Source: Streptomyces tsukubensis
Lineage (GTDB): Bacteria; Actinomycetota; Actinomycetes; Streptomycetales; Streptomycetaceae
Direction of reading: 5' to 3'
Assembly: GCF_009296025.1 (NCBI RefSeq)
Contig: NZ_CP045178.1
Location: 7,688,001 to 7,752,000, forward strand
DNA length: 64,000 bases
The notes under the pieces are model-generated. The model saw only the letters and a list, made by a program, of their open reading frames with translations. It made no database searches and was not told where the DNA came from. This document shows positions 1 through 12,300 of this stretch, in pieces. The position numbers and the translations under genes are program-made. The number at the start of each line of letters is the position of its first letter. The stretch's first letter is position 1.

Positions 1-694
1 CGACACGGTCGTTGATCTCCCGTACGAGCAGCTCGGGTATCTGATGCAGAGCCCGGAACTGCGTGAAGTACGTATGGCCGCGCAGCTGGTGCTCGAATAC
101 CGCTTGACGGACGAGATCCGAGGCGAGCAGTTGCTCCGGCGCGAGACCGGGCGCGGGGCGTACCGATGCGGCCAGGTTCGCGCTCCACACGCGAGCGTCG
201 TGGTTCGCTGTCCGCGCACAGTGCAGTACGCCGAACCACGCGTCGTCGAGGGTTCGTTCCGCGATCACCGCGCCCAGGTCGATCTCCGGTTGATCGGCGA
301 GATGGGCCAGTTCACCGTCGAAGCTACGCAACGACCCCAGGAAATCGGCGAAGGCCGGGGTGGCGTCGACCGTCCATCGCGGTGCCTCGTCGTCCCAGCC
401 GGCGCTGACGCGGCGCGCCGCCAGGCTCAGGCGGACCAGCACGCGATGGAAGCTTCGCACCCAGTACAGATCCACCGCGCACGCGGCGATATCGCGATCG
501 CGAAGACAACCGGCGGCGCGGTCGAGGAGCTGGGCCACGTTGTGGAGACCGATCTCGACCGACTGGTAGAGGCCGATGAGCAGCGCGCTCCTTGTGCCCG
601 GTTCGGCCGCCATGGCCGCACGGGCGGAGTTGATGGAGTCGAGGCTCTGTAGGGCATGGTAATGCTCGGCGATCACACCGCGGTGGTTTCGCAT
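1..694 (-). CDS. Left-edge gene, possibly TDO-superfamily-like (partial)
   Basis: This is the last gene seen in the NRPS operon. It starts about 80 bp after the mbtH stop and runs out of the window at base 1, so only about 231 residues are visible. I chose the ATG at 694 because GGAG lies seven bases upstream; an in-frame GTG at 736 is an alternative. The visible protein is helical-looking, with a stretch reading YQSVEIGLHNVAQLL near residue 38 and, close to the edge, YFTQFRALHQIPELL. The first stretch, followed by a paired-helix pattern, recalls the distal helices of tryptophan 2,3-dioxygenase-type haem proteins, but the match is by eye and weak. If true it could make a kynurenine-type precursor or modify tryptophan. 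It could equally be an unrelated tailoring protein; the assignment is speculative. Confidence 0.35.
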   Translation of the reverse strand, partial: MRNHRGVIAEHYHALQSLDSINSARAAMAAEPGTRSALLIGLYQSVEIGLHNVAQLLDRAAGCLRDRDIAACAVDLYWVRSFHRVLVRLSLAARRVSAGWDDEAPRWTVDATPAFADFLGSLRSFDGELAHLADQPEIDLGAVIAERTLDDAWFGVLHCARTANHDARVWSANLAASVRPAPGLAPEQLLASDLVRQAVFEHQLRGHTYFTQFRALHQIPELLVREINDRV

Positions 695-775
695 CCGTGG
701 ACTCCGCTCACCTTGTTCTGGGGGCGAGGATTCCACCTCACCGTACAGAAAGATGTGTTCGGCATATTACGGTCC

Positions 776-1018
776 TTATCCCCGTGCTTTCTCTTCGTGG
801 TCGCTCTCATCTTTCTCCATCGCCTCGATCAGGCTCTTCGGGCGCATGTCCTTCCAATTGTCATTGACGTACTTCAGCGCCGCGTCACGGTCGGTTTCAC
901 CGAACACCGTGTGCCAGCCGTCAGGAACGGCTACGAAGGCGGGCCACAGTGAGTACTGGCACTCGTCGTTGACGAGAACCACATAGGTTCCCTCGGGATC
1001 CTCAAAAGGATTGCTCAT
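776..1018 (-). CDS. mbtH: MbtH-like NRPS accessory protein
   Basis: This 80-residue protein binds and activates NRPS adenylation domains. The family signature is intact: [10 protein letters not shown] near residues 17-26 (consensus NxExQxSxWP), then PDGW, a conserved Gly and the tail W-x-DMRPxSL at 56-62. Length is normal for the family (about 70 residues) with a short acidic tail. The ATG overlaps the stop of NRPS C as ATGA, and GGGAG sits eight bases upstream, so translation is coupled to the synthetase. It is the only MbtH in the window and presumably serves several of the nine A domains. Confidence 0.95.
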   Translation of the reverse strand: MSNPFEDPEGTYVVLVNDECQYSLWPAFVAVPDGWHTVFGETDRDAALKYVNDNWKDMRPKSLIEAMEKDESDHEEKARG

Positions 1019-4000
1019 GTTGACCGCTCCCTCTCGCTGGTCGACTGCGTGGAATCGCTCACGGAATCCTCGTGGGCGGCGCGAAGCGCGATGTCCAGGA
1101 TGGGCCCGAACTCCGCGATGGCGTGCGGCTGCATCATGCGCGCGTGCGTGGTGTCGACGGTGTGGAACTTGATGTCGCCCTCCGTGTACTGATCCCACGA
1201 TCCCCTGGTCAGTGGTGAGCGTGCGGATTCCGGCGGAACGCGGGGACCCTCGACGACAGTCGAGGCGAATACCAGGAGATCCGCCGACACCTTCTCGTGC
1301 TGGTACGCCGAACCCAGCCGGACACAGTTCTTCATGACGCGCTGCGAGGATTCGAACAACCGCTCGTCGGCAATGGCCAGCCCGGCTTGCTCCGCGCGGA
1401 GCAGCGTCACGAACTGGTCATACGTCAGTTCGGGGCCCACGCCCTCGACCCCGTAGGCCCTCAGTACCTCCACATAGACCTTTGATGACTCCATGACCGT
1501 CACCTCCTCGACCACCTTCTCGTCGATCGACGGCGACGGGAACGCGTCGACCAGCACCAGCAGGGCGACGGACAGGCCGTGCCGTTCAAGGAGGGCGGTT
1601 ATGGCATGGGCGACGATTCCGCCGTAGGACCATCCCAGGAGGAAATAAGGCCCTTCGGGCTGGATCGAAGTAATCTGGCGCACATAGTCCTCGGCCATTT
1701 CTTCGAGCGACTGCGGCAGCGGGTCGTCCCCGCCCAGTCCCCGCGCCTGTATGCCGTAGACGGGCAACTCAGGACTGAGGTACTTGAGCAGCCCTCCGTA
1801 CGACCAGCTCATGCCGCCGCTCGGGTGGACGCAGAAGAGCGGCGGCCTGACCCCGCTGCGGCGCAGCGGCATCACGACCTGGCAGGCGCCCAGCTGGTCC
1901 TCCATGCCCAGTCGGGACGCCAGCCCGGCGACGGTCGGGGACTCCAGGATCGTCCGGATCGCCACCTCCACGCCCAGCACCGCGCGGACTCGGCCGACCA
2001 GCCGTGTCGCCAGCAGCGAATGCCCGCCCATTTCGAAGAAGCTGTCGTCGACCCCCACGGCGGGCAGGCCGAGGACATCGGCGAACAGGCCGCACAGCAC
2101 TTCTTCCTGCGGTGTCCGCGGGGCCCTGCCACCGGTGGACGCCCGGTAGTCCGGTGCGGGCAGCGCGGCACGGTCCAGCTTGCCGTTCACCGTCAGCGGC
2201 AACCGGTCGACCACCACCACGGCCGGAACCATGTACTCCGGCAGGCGCCCCGCCACGAACGCGCGCACCTCGGCCGGATCGACCGGCTGTCCTTCTTGGG
2301 CTTGGGCGGCTGCCTCCGCGGTCGCCACCGCGTAGCCCACGAGGCGCCTGCCACCCGGGGTGTCCTCGCGGGCCACCACCACGGCCCGGTCCACCCGCGG
2401 ATGCCGGGCCAGCACCGCTTCGATCTCGCCCGGTTCGACGCGGAAGCCGCGGATCTTGATCTGCTCGTCGGAGCGGCCCACGAACTCCAGCTGTCCTTCC
2501 CGGTTCCACCGCACCACGTCACCGGTGCGGTACATCCGCGACCCGGCCGGTCCCCGCGGATCGGCCACGAAGCGTTCGGCGGTCAGGGCGTACCGGCCCG
2601 CGTATCCGCGCGCCAGGCCCGCGCCGGCGATGTACAGCTCTCCTGCGACGCCGGGCGCCACCAGCTCCAGTCGGGCATCCAGCACGTACCCGCGTGTGTT
2701 GCCGATCGGGCGACCGATCGGCACGGCAGCGGGCCACTCGTCCACCGCCGTGCCCAGGGACAGCACGGTGGCCATGTGGGTCTCGGCGGGCCCGTACACG
2801 TTGTGCGCGCGCCGCCCGTCGCGGCCGCCGTAGAACTCTCGGAAGGGGGCGCTGAGCCTGAAGTCCTGGCCGCCCTGGAGAACGTCCGTCAGGGAGGGCA
2901 GCTCACTGCCCGTCTCGCGGGCGGCTTGGCAGATGGCCTCGATGGGCAGGAGCGGGCCGTACAGCTCATTCACCCGGTGTCGGTCGATCCACCGGACCAA
3001 CGCGGTGGGGTTCCGGCGCGCCTCGTCGGTGGGGACGACCAGGCACTTGCCGTGCACGAGCGTGGCGAACACCTCCTGCACGCAGTAGTCGAAACCGACC
3101 GCTGTGAACTGCGCCGTCCTGGTGCCTGGCTCGACAGGCAGGTTGGCTCCGTGCCAGGTCAACAGGTTGACCAGGCCGTCGGACGGCATCAGGACGCCCT
3201 TGGGTGAGCCGGTGGAGCCGGAGGTGTACACAAGATACGCCGGGTGTTGCCCCCGCAGCGGGCACAGCCGGTCGCTGTCGGTCGGACCGACCGCCGACCG
3301 GCCCGCCAGCTCGGCCATGACCGACGGGTCGTCGAGCACCAGGAGCTGTCCGTGCGGGGGGTGCGGCAGTCCCGCCGCGGCCTCCCCTGCGGTAACGGTC
3401 ACCACCGTGCCCGCGTCCGCCACCATCGACGCGATCCGTTCGACGGGTTGATCGGGATCCATGGGCAGATAGGCCGCGCCCGCCTTGAGCGCGGCCACCA
3501 TGGCGACGACCATCTCCGCCGAGCGCGGCACGACGACGGCCACGACCCGCTCGGGGCCCGCGCCGTGCTCGATCAGCAGCCGCGCCAGCCGGTTCGCCCG
3601 CGCGTTCAGTTCGGAGAAGGACAGGGACACGTCCTCGTGGATCACCGCTGTCGCGTGCGGTGTCCGAGCCACCTGCGCCTCGAACAGGTCGGGTACGGTC
3701 ACCGGCGGGACGTCGAGGGACGCACCGGTCCCGTCCGCCAGCAGCCGGGTGCGTTCGTCGTCGGTGAGCAGCACGATGTCGGCGAGGTGCTGGTCCGGGT
3801 CGGTCACGACCGCGTGCAGCAGTCGTGACCACCGAGCCACCAGTGCGTCCACCGTGTCCCGGTCGAACAGGTCCGTCGAGTACTCCACCAACGCGGTGAC
3901 GCCTTGGCAGTCACCGTCCGCCGAGTGCGACTCGGCGAGGCTGAAGAACAGGTCGAACCGGGACGTGCCCGTGCTGACGAACTCGGAACGGGCCTCCAGG

Positions 4001-5124
4001 CCTGCCAGATCGAGCTTCGCGGGAGGAACGTTGTGCAGCGCCAGCATCACCTGGAACAAGGGGTGGTGGGCGGCGGAGCGCTGGGGATTGACCAGCTCGA
4101 CGAGGTATTCGAAGGGGATGTCCTGGTGGGCGTAGGCGGCCAGGTCGCTCTCGCGTACCCGGTGGACGAGGTCGGTGAAGGACGGGTCGCCCGAGGTATC
4201 GGTACGCAGGACGAGCGTGTTGACGAAGAACCCCACGAGATCGGTCAGTGCCTCGTCGGTGCGGCCCGCGATCGGGCTTCCCAGCGGGATGTCCGTGCCC
4301 GCGCCAAGCCGGTGCAACAGCGCCGCCAAGCCCGCCTGCAACACCATGAACACCGTCGCGCCCAGCCGTCGTGCGAGCGCGGTGATCCGATGGTGCAGCT
4401 CGGGATCCAGCTCGAAGAGCAGGTGATCACCCTGGTGGGTCGCGACCTTGGGACGCGGCCGGTCCCACGGGAGGCTGATCCGGTCGGGCAGCCCGGCCAG
4501 TCGGCCGGTCCAGTACTCCGTCTGCCGGCTGAACACACTGTCCGGGCCGTCCTCCTCACCCAGCAGCTCCCGTTGCCAGAGCGTGTAGTCGGCGTACTGC
4601 GCCGGCAGCCGTGACCACTCCGGTTCCCGGCCCCGCCGCCGGGCGCCGTACGCGGTCATCAGATCCCGGGTCAGCGGCCCCATCGACCAGCCGTCGCCCG
4701 CGATGTGGTGCAGCAGCACCAGGAGTACGCTCTCGCCTGGTCCGATCTCGAACAGCCAGCCCCGCACCGGTAGTTCCAGGGCCAGGTCGAACCCGTACGA
4801 GGCCGCCGCCGACAACGCCCGGCCCAGCGTGTCGGCGGTGACAGGGCGGACCTCCCAGCCCACCCGCACCGCGTCGGGGACGATCAGCTGTTGGCGGGGT
4901 GCCCCGTCCACGTCGGGAAACGTGGTGCGCAGCGCCTCGTGCCGGATCACCACGTCCCGCAGCGCCGTGTGCAGCGCGTCCCGGTCCACCTCACCGGTCA
5001 GGCGTAGCGCCAGCGGGATGTTGTACGTCGCAGAAGGCCCCTCCAGTTGGTGCAGGAACCACAATCGCCGCTGAGCGAAGGACAACGGCAGCACCTCGGG
5101 CCGCGGGCGGGCTTTCAGCGCAGG
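1015..5124 (-). other. NRPS module 9 and thioesterase (C, A-Pro/Pip-like, T, TE)
   Basis: A9 belongs to a different sequence class from the others ([17 protein letters not shown]). Its code reads D-Y-Q-Y-L-G-V-M-A-K; Gln at position 239 is typical of proline and pipecolate A domains, so a cyclic imino acid is the best guess. No methyltransferase. The TE (about 1015-1870) has the GxSxG nucleophile elbow. Confidence 0.7.
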
Positions 5125-7980
5125 CCGGGCATCGGCCGCCCCTTCGGTCAGCACTCCGGCCAGTCCACCGACCGTGGGCGTGTTGAACACCGACCGGATC
5201 GGCAGCTCCGCGCCCAGCACGGTCCGGACGCGGCCGGCCAGCCGGGTCGCCAGCAGCGAATGGCCGCCCAGGTCGAAGAAATTGTCGTCCAGGCCCACCA
5301 CGGGCGCCCCGAGGACTTCGGCGAACAGGGCGCACAGGACCTCCTCCTGTGGCGTGCCTGGCGCCCGGTACCCGGACGACCGCGGGTAGTCGGGGCTCGG
5401 GAGCGCCGCACGGTCCAGCTTGCCGTTGACCGTCAAAGGCAAATGGCTCACCACCGTCACCGCGGCCGGAACCATGTAAGCGGGCAGCCGCTCGCGAAGG
5501 TATCCGCGCAACGACGTGGTCAGCTCCGCGGTCCCGCGTGATCCGGCCGGGTCGTTGACCAACCCGCGACCAGCGACCCCGGGGGCGGTGAAGACGCCCG
5601 ACAACGTCTGTCCCGCGACCGGCCCGGACGGAAGTACCACCGCGTCGAAGCTGTCCACGGACCCCTCCGACCAGGTCACCACCGCGCCCCAGCCGCGTCC
5701 GGCCGCCCAGTCCAGGACCTCTTGCGGATCCCACTCGGTCCCCGTGGCGCCCGACGGCCCGACCACCGACAGCGTCCGTGCCGCGGCGGCCTCGGCGGCC
5801 ACTCGGGCGTTGGGTACGCCCACCACGCGCACCGTGTCGCGCCGGTCCTTCAGTTCGTCCAGCGTCGTGATGTCACGGCCCCACACCACGCGGGCCGCCC
5901 CGTCCAACGCGACCACCTCCACGGGCGCCTTGTGCAGGACGACCTCGTAGCGATACCGGGTCAGCTCATTGTGCGCACGGCCGGACTTCAGCCGCACGTC
6001 CACCCCGGCGACGCGGTCGTCGCCCGTGGCCAGCGCGGTGAAGAACTCCGGGTCGACGACCAGTTCCTTCTCCACCAGGACGGCGTGTTCGACGGCCGCG
6101 CGTAACTCCGAGGGCGCGGCCTCGGGGCGCGCGGCACGCTCGACCGCGGTCCGCAGCAGCCGCAACGACTCAGGATGGCGTACGTCACCGACGAAGATCC
6201 GACCGCCGGGAGCCAGCAGCTCCAGCGCCTGGGTCAGCACCCGGGTCAGGTACTCGCCGCTCGGGAAGTACTGCACGACCGAGTTCAGTACGACCGTGTC
6301 GAAATGTCCCGCAGGCAGTCCCGACACATCGTCGGCGGCCTGGCAACGCAGTTCGACCCGCGCGGCCGGCGCTGCCCGCGTCACCTGATCGGCCAGCCGC
6401 TCGATCACCACGGGGGAGAGGTCCGTGCCCCAGTACTCCAGCACGCCGGTGACCAACCGCGACAGCAGCACACCCGAGCCGACACCGATCTCCAGCACCC
6501 GTCGCGGTCGACACGCGCGGATCCTGTCGAGCGCGACATCACGCCACTCCCGCATCTCCGCGAGCGGGATCGGCTCACCCGAGTAGCTGGAGTTCCACCC
6601 GGCGAAGTCCTCGCCGAACTCCACGGTGGCCGGTGTGGAGTACACGGAGTCGTACAGTTCACGCCACTCGTCGATCTGCTCACCCGCGCCGGATTCCTGG
6701 GGTGTCGCGGTGACCACATAGCCCACGAGGCGTTTGTCCCCGGGCCGGTCCTCGCGGGTGATCACCGCGGCCCTGGACACTCGCGGGTGCCGGGCCAGTA
6801 CCGCCTCGACCTCGCCGGGCTCGACGCGGAAGCCGCGGATCTTGACCTGCTCGTCAGCTCGTCCCCGGAACTCCAGCTGGCCGTGGCGGTTCCACCGCGC
6901 GACATCGCCCGTGCGGTACATCCGCGATCCGGCGGGACCCCAGGGATCGGCGACGAACCGTTCCGCGGTCAGCCCGAAGCGGCCCAGATATCCGCGGGCC
7001 AGACCGGCGCCGGCGATGTACAGCTCCCCGTTCACGCCGGGCGGCGCCAGACGCATTGCCTCGTCCAGCACATACACCCGGGTGTCGAGCACCGGACGAC
7101 CGATCGGTGCGGCGCCGCCGGTGAACGGATCGCTGACGGTGGCACTGGCGGTGCTCTCGGTCGGGCCGTACGCGTTCACCATCCGACGGCCGGGAGCCCA
7201 CCGCGAGACCAGTTCAGGAGCGCACGCCTCGCCGCACACCGCGAGCGTCTCCAGGCCGGGCATCCGCCGGGCGAACTCCTCCGGCACCGTCGCCAGCACG
7301 GACGGCACCACGAGGGCGTGGCTCACCCCGGACAACTCGTGCCCCAGCCGCTCGCCCACCAAGCGGTCGGGGGGCGGCACGACCAAGGTCGCGCCGGGCG
7401 GGAACGCCAGCACCAACTCCCATACCAGCGCGTCGAAGCCCAGCGACGAGAACTGGAGCACTCGGCTGCCGGGGCGTACGCCGCACCGTTCGACCAGGGT
7501 CTTGGCGAGGCTCGCGATCCCGGAGTGGGTCACCGCGACGCCCTTGGGCACCCCGGTGGAACCCGACGTGTACATCACGTACGCGATGTTCGACGCCGAC
7601 ACCGTCACCGCGGGAGCGGTCCTCGGGTAACGTCCGACGTCGCGGGCCAGTACCTCGCTGTCGATCACCAGCACCGGTGACGCGTCCGCCAGCATGAAGT
7701 CGACCCGCTCCGGCGGGAACTCCGGATCGATGGGCAGGTAGGCGCCGCCCGCCTTGCCCACCGCCAGGATCGCCGCGACCAGCTCCAGCGACCGGGGCAG
7801 TGCCAGGCCCACCAGTCGCTCGGGCCCGACGCCCCGCTCGATCAGCCAGTGCGCCAACCTGTTGGTCAGGACGTCCAGTTCTCCGTACGACATCTCCAGG
7901 GACCCGGCTGCCACGGCCACCGCGTCGCGGTCGCGCTCCACCTGTCCCTGGAACAGCTCTGCCAACGTCACCGCGGTCAA
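1015..7980 (-). CDS. NRPS C: A8-MT-T8-C9-A9-T9-TE, terminating synthetase
   Basis: About 2321 residues. It begins directly with an adenylation domain (A8, about residues 1-420 and 720-860) interrupted by an N-methyltransferase insert (about 430-720, motif [12 protein letters not shown]). These are followed by T8 ([10 protein letters not shown] near 907), C9 (HHIAGDGWS), A9 (about 1427-1944), T9 ([10 protein letters not shown] near 1986) and a C-terminal thioesterase with GWSYGG near 2117 that should release or cyclise the peptide. I start it at TTG 7980 because GAGGAGG lies seven bases upstream and the TTG overlaps the NRPS B stop as TTGA; GTG at 7971 is the alternative. The C domain of module 8 is on NRPS B, so this module is split across two proteins. 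Specificity is discussed under modules 8 and 9. Confidence 0.93.
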   Translation of the reverse strand: MTAVTLAELFQGQVERDRDAVAVAAGSLEMSYGELDVLTNRLAHWLIERGVGPERLVGLALPRSLELVAAILAVGKAGGAYLPIDPEFPPERVDFMLADASPVLVIDSEVLARDVGRYPRTAPAVTVSASNIAYVMYTSGSTGVPKGVAVTHSGIASLAKTLVERCGVRPGSRVLQFSSLGFDALVWELVLAFPPGATLVVPPPDRLVGERLGHELSGVSHALVVPSVLATVPEEFARRMPGLETLAVCGEACAPELVSRWAPGRRMVNAYGPTESTASATVSDPFTGGAAPIGRPVLDTRVYVLDEAMRLAPPGVNGELYIAGAGLARGYLGRFGLTAERFVADPWGPAGSRMYRTGDVARWNRHGQLEFRGRADEQVKIRGFRVEPGEVEAVLARHPRVSRAAVITREDRPGDKRLVGYVVTATPQESGAGEQIDEWRELYDSVYSTPATVEFGEDFAGWNSSYSGEPIPLAEMREWRDVALDRIRACRPRRVLEIGVGSGVLLSRLVTGVLEYWGTDLSPVVIERLADQVTRAAPAARVELRCQAADDVSGLPAGHFDTVVLNSVVQYFPSGEYLTRVLTQALELLAPGGRIFVGDVRHPESLRLLRTAVERAARPEAAPSELRAAVEHAVLVEKELVVDPEFFTALATGDDRVAGVDVRLKSGRAHNELTRYRYEVVLHKAPVEVVALDGAARVVWGRDITTLDELKDRRDTVRVVGVPNARVAAEAAAARTLSVVGPSGATGTEWDPQEVLDWAAGRGWGAVVTWSEGSVDSFDAVVLPSGPVAGQTLSGVFTAPGVAGRGLVNDPAGSRGTAELTTSLRGYLRERLPAYMVPAAVTVVSHLPLTVNGKLDRAALPSPDYPRSSGYRAPGTPQEEVLCALFAEVLGAPVVGLDDNFFDLGGHSLLATRLAGRVRTVLGAELPIRSVFNTPTVGGLAGVLTEGAADARPALKARPRPEVLPLSFAQRRLWFLHQLEGPSATYNIPLALRLTGEVDRDALHTALRDVVIRHEALRTTFPDVDGAPRQQLIVPDAVRVGWEVRPVTADTLGRALSAAASYGFDLALELPVRGWLFEIGPGESVLLVLLHHIAGDGWSMGPLTRDLMTAYGARRRGREPEWSRLPAQYADYTLWQRELLGEEDGPDSVFSRQTEYWTGRLAGLPDRISLPWDRPRPKVATHQGDHLLFELDPELHHRITALARRLGATVFMVLQAGLAALLHRLGAGTDIPLGSPIAGRTDEALTDLVGFFVNTLVLRTDTSGDPSFTDLVHRVRESDLAAYAHQDIPFEYLVELVNPQRSAAHHPLFQVMLALHNVPPAKLDLAGLEARSEFVSTGTSRFDLFFSLAESHSADGDCQGVTALVEYSTDLFDRDTVDALVARWSRLLHAVVTDPDQHLADIVLLTDDERTRLLADGTGASLDVPPVTVPDLFEAQVARTPHATAVIHEDVSLSFSELNARANRLARLLIEHGAGPERVVAVVVPRSAEMVVAMVAALKAGAAYLPMDPDQPVERIASMVADAGTVVTVTAGEAAAGLPHPPHGQLLVLDDPSVMAELAGRSAVGPTDSDRLCPLRGQHPAYLVYTSGSTGSPKGVLMPSDGLVNLLTWHGANLPVEPGTRTAQFTAVGFDYCVQEVFATLVHGKCLVVPTDEARRNPTALVRWIDRHRVNELYGPLLPIEAICQAARETGSELPSLTDVLQGGQDFRLSAPFREFYGGRDGRRAHNVYGPAETHMATVLSLGTAVDEWPAAVPIGRPIGNTRGYVLDARLELVAPGVAGELYIAGAGLARGYAGRYALTAERFVADPRGPAGSRMYRTGDVVRWNREGQLEFVGRSDEQIKIRGFRVEPGEIEAVLARHPRVDRAVVVAREDTPGGRRLVGYAVATAEAAAQAQEGQPVDPAEVRAFVAGRLPEYMVPAVVVVDRLPLTVNGKLDRAALPAPDYRASTGGRAPRTPQEEVLCGLFADVLGLPAVGVDDSFFEMGGHSLLATRLVGRVRAVLGVEVAIRTILESPTVAGLASRLGMEDQLGACQVVMPLRRSGVRPPLFCVHPSGGMSWSYGGLLKYLSPELPVYGIQARGLGGDDPLPQSLEEMAEDYVRQITSIQPEGPYFLLGWSYGGIVAHAITALLERHGLSVALLVLVDAFPSPSIDEKVVEEVTVMESSKVYVEVLRAYGVEGVGPELTYDQFVTLLRAEQAGLAIADERLFESSQRVMKNCVRLGSAYQHEKVSADLLVFASTVVEGPRVPPESARSPLTRGSWDQYTEGDIKFHTVDTTHARMMQPHAIAEFGPILDIALRAAHEDSVSDSTQSTSERERST

Positions 7981-9394
7981 CGTGAGACCTCCTCGGCCGT
8001 GCCCCAGGCCAGTAGTCGAGTGCGTTCGTCCTCGGTGAGCAGGTCGACCTGACCGATCCGCAGGGCCGGGTCGGTCACCACGGCGCGCAGCAGCCGCGTC
8101 CACCGGTCGACCAGATCGACCACCGTGTCCCGGTCGAACAGGTCGACGGAGTACTCCAACATCCCGGCGACGCCGTTCGGCCCACCGGACGGGTCGCTCC
8201 GCTCTGCCAGACTGAAGAACAGGTCGAACCGGGAGGTGCCGGTGCTGACGAACTCCCACCGCACCTTCAGCTCGGGCAGGTCGAACTCGGCCGACTGAGT
8301 GCTCTGGAGGACCAGGGCGACCTGGAACAGCGGGTGGTGGGCGGCGGAACGCCGCGGGTTGAGCAGCTCCACCAGGTACTCGAACGGCACGTCCTGGTGC
8401 GCGTAGGCGGCGAGGCTGGTCTCCCGCAGCTGTTGGACCAGGTCGGTGAAGGAAGGATCGCCCGACGTGTCGGCCCGCAGCACCAGTGTGTTGACGAAGA
8501 ACCCGACCAGGTCGTCCAGGGCCTCATCGGTGCGACCGGCGACCCCGGAACCGAGCGGGACGTCCGTGCCCGCGCCCAGCCGGGTCAGCAACGCGGCCAT
8601 GCCCGCCTGCACCACCATGAACACCGTCGCGCCCAGCCGGTGCGCGAGGGCGGTGATCCGGCGGTGCAGCTCGGGATCCAGCTCGAAGTGCAGGTGATCG
8701 CCCTGGTAGGACGCGACAGCGGGACGTGGCCGGTCCGCGGGGAGGCTCACCTGCTCCGGCAGTCCCGCGAGCCGGTGTGTCCAGTAGTCGACCTGGCGGG
8801 TCAGGACACTGTCCGGGTCGTCCCTACCGCCGAGCAGGTCCCGTTGCCAGAGCGTGTAGTCGGCGTACTGCACGGGCAGCTGGCGCCAGTTCGGGACCGT
8901 GCGCTGCCGCCGGGCGGTGTAGGCGGTCATCACGTCCCGGGCGAGCGGCCCGATCGACCACCCGTCGCCCGCGATGTGGTGCAGCAGCACCAGCAACACG
9001 CACTCCGCAGGGCCTGCCTGGAACATCCACGCGCGTACCGGCAGTTCGGTGGTCAGGTCGAAGGCGTACCCGGCCGCCGCCGACACCTCGGCCTCCAGCC
9101 CGTCGGGGGAGACGTCGCGTACCTCCCACGGCACGTCGACCGCGGCGGGATCGATCACCCGCTGATACGGCTGCCCGTCGACTTCGGGGAAGACCGTGCG
9201 CAGCGCCTCGTGCCGGTCGACCACGTCCCGCAGCGCCCCGAGCAAGGCATCCCGGTCCACCTGACCGGTCAGCCGCAGTGCCAGGGGGATGTTGTACGTC
9301 GCCGAGGGCCCCTCCAGCTTGTGCAGGAACCACAACCGCTGCTGGGCGAAGGACAACGGCAGCACCTCGGGCCGCGCCCCGGCCGTCAGCGCTG
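5125..9394 (-). other. NRPS module 8, split over two proteins (C | A with N-MT, T)
   Basis: C8 is the C terminus of NRPS B; A8, MT (about 5830-6690) and T8 are on NRPS C. The A8 code reads D-A-W-V-A-C-A-A-S-K, which I do not recognise; the overall A-domain sequence is of the same class as A3. An N-methylated hydrophobic or aromatic residue is a guess. Confidence 0.68.
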
Positions 9395-12300
9395 GCCGGG
9401 ACTCAGCGGCGTCGACCACATGGCGGGCCAGCCCGGCCGCGGTCGGTGTCTCGAACACCGCCCGGATCGGCAACTCCACCCCCAGCACGGTGCGCACCCG
9501 GCTGGTCAGGCGCGTGGCCAGCAACGAGTGGCCGCCGAGGTCGAAGAAATTGTCGTCGACGCCGACCACGGGCAGTCCGAGCACTTCGGCGAAGAGCCCG
9601 CACAGCACCTCTTCCTGCGGCGCGTGCGGTGCCCGGCCCCCGGTCGGGGCCCCGTAGTCGGGTGTCGGCAGCGCGGCACGGTCCAGCTTGCCGTTGACCG
9701 TCAACGGCAACCGGTCAACCACCACCACCACGGCAGGAACCATGTACTCCGGCAACCACTGCCCCACGAACTCGCGCAGCCGCGCCTGGGACGGTCCCTG
9801 CTCGCCCGCGGGTACGACATAGCTCACGAGGCGTTTGCCACCCGGGCGGTCCTCGCGGGCCAGAACGGCCACCTGGGCCACATCGGGATGGCGCAGCAGC
9901 ACGGCCTCGATCTCGCCGGGCTCGACACGGAAGCCGCGCATCTTGACCTGTGCGTCGGCCCGGCCGACGAACTCCAGCCGGCCGGCGCGGCTCCACCGCG
10001 CCATGTCACCCGTCCGGTACATCCGCGAGCCACCCGGGCCGTACGGGTCCGCGACGAACCGCTCAGAGGTCAGCCCGGCCCGCCCCAGGTATCCGCGTGC
10101 CAGGCCCGCACCGGCGACGTACAGTTCCCCCACGACCCCGGGGGGCACCAGACTCAGGCCGGCGTCCAGGACGTATATCCGCGTGTTGTCCATGGGACCG
10201 CCGATCGGCACGGTCCGGCCGGCCGTCACGGACTCGACGGGATGGTGTGTGGCGAACGTCGTCGCCTCGGTCGGGCCGTAGCCGTTGACCACGGACACGT
10301 CCGGGTTGGCCGCCAGCACCCGCTCAACGGCGGCGGGCGAGACGACATCGCCGCCGGTCCACACCTGCCGCACCCGCGCCAGCGCGGTGGCCCGGTCTTC
10401 CGCCACGGCCGAGAAGACACCGGCCGTCAGCCACAGCGCGGTCACGTGCCGGCCCGTGATCACATCGACCAGCGCGTCGAGGTCAAAGTCACCGGCGGGG
10501 GCGACGACGACCGTGCCGCCGCGCAGCAGCGGCACCCACAGCTCGTACGTCAGGGCGTCGTACACCGGCGGTGAGTGCCACAGCACGCGCTCGTGTCCCC
10601 ACGCCCAGCACCGGTCCGCCGCCATGGCGACGACATCCGCGTGGTCCAGAACGACGCCCTTGGGGACACCGGTGGAACCCGACGTGTACATCACGCACAC
10701 GGCGGTGAGCGGCTCGACGTCGATCGCGGGGGCGGTGTCCCGATACCCGCGGAAGTCCCGCGCCAGCACCTCCGCGTCGACGACCAGCACCGGTGAGGCG
10801 TCGGCCAGCATGAACTCCAGCCGCTGGGCCGGGTAGGCCGGGTCGATCGGCAGGTAGGCGCCACCGGCCTTGCTGACGGCCACCACCGCGACCGCCAGTT
10901 CGACCGAGCGCCCCAGGGCCAGTGCCACCAGCTTCTCCCGGGCGACACCCTGCTCGATCAGCCAGTGGGCCAACCGGTTGGCCCGGACATCCAGGTCCCG
11001 GTAGGACAGCGTGTCTCCGCCCGCCACCACGGCCACGGCGTCCGGGTGGCGCGCCACCCGCGCGGCGAACAGGTCGGGAAGAGTCGCGGCAGGCACCTCC
11101 ACAGTCGTGCCGGTTCCCGCCGCGAGCAGCCGGGTGCGTTCGGCGTCGGTGAGGAGGTCGATCTGGCTGATGCGCCGGTCCGGGGCGTCGGCCACGGAGC
11201 GCAGCAGCCGTTCCCACCGGGCCATCAGAACGTCCACCGTGTCCCGGTCGAACATGTCCGCCGAGTACTCGACCGTTCCCGTGATGCCGTCGGGCCGTCC
11301 GGTGCGGTCGTGCCGCTCGGCCATGCTGACCGCGAGATCCACCCGGGACACGTCCATCGTGACGGGTTCGCCGCTGACGCGCACGTCCGGCAGGTCGAAC
11401 TCGGCCGAGGGAACGTTGTGCAGGGCGAGCATCACCTGGAACAGCGGGTGGTGCGCCGCGGAGCGCCGCGGGTTGAGCAGCTCCACCAGGTACTCGAACG
11501 GCACGTCCTGGTGCGCGTAGGCGGCGAGGCTGGTCTCGCGCACCCGGCCGACGAGTTCGGTGAAGGACGGGTCGCCCGACGTGTCGGCGCGCAACACCAG
11601 CGTGTTGACGAAGAACCCGACCAACTCACCCAGGGCGTCGTCGGTCCGGCCGGCTATCGGCGATCCGAGCGGGATGTCGGTGCCCGCGCCCAGTCGGGTC
11701 AGCACCGCCGCCATTCCCGCGTGCAGCACCATGAACACGGTGGCTCCCGAACGGTGTGCCAGGTCGGTGACCCGCTGGTGCAGTGCCGCGTCGATCTCGA
11801 CGTACAGGCGGCCGCCACGGTAGGACGCCGCGGAGGGCCTCGGCCGGTCGGTCGGCAGGCCGATGTGCTCGGGCAGGCCCGCCAGCTGCTCGGTCCAGTA
11901 GGTGATCTGCCGCGCGAACACGCTTTCAGGATCCGACTCGCTGCCCAGCAGCTCCCGCTGCCAGAGCGTGTAGTCGGCGTACTGCACCGCGAGAGCCGAC
12001 CACAGTGGCGGGCCGCCCCGGCGCCGGGCGTCGTACGCGGTCATCAAGTCCCGGGCCAGGGGGCCGAGCGACCAGCCGTCGGCCGCGATGTGGTGCAGGA
12101 GCACCAGCAGGACGCTCTCCGTGGGCCCGGTCACGAACACCCAGGCCCGCACCGGCAACTCCGTCGCCAGCGTGAAGCCGTATCCGGCCGCCGCCGTCAG
12201 GGCGTCGCCGAGCGTGTCGTCGGTGACCTGCTGGACCTGCCAGCCCACTTCGACCGCGGCGGGGTCGATCACCCGCTGCCGAGGGTGGCCGTCCACGTCC

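Noticed and set aside
44..652. Plus-strand open frame of 202 codons at the left edge
   Set aside because: The minus strand gives a more protein-like reading with a ribosome site, in operon with mbtH; the plus frame is its shadow.
676..765. 30-codon minus-strand ORF after mbtH with an AAGG site
   Set aside because: It overlaps the next gene out of frame and has no recognisable features; possible, but unsupported.
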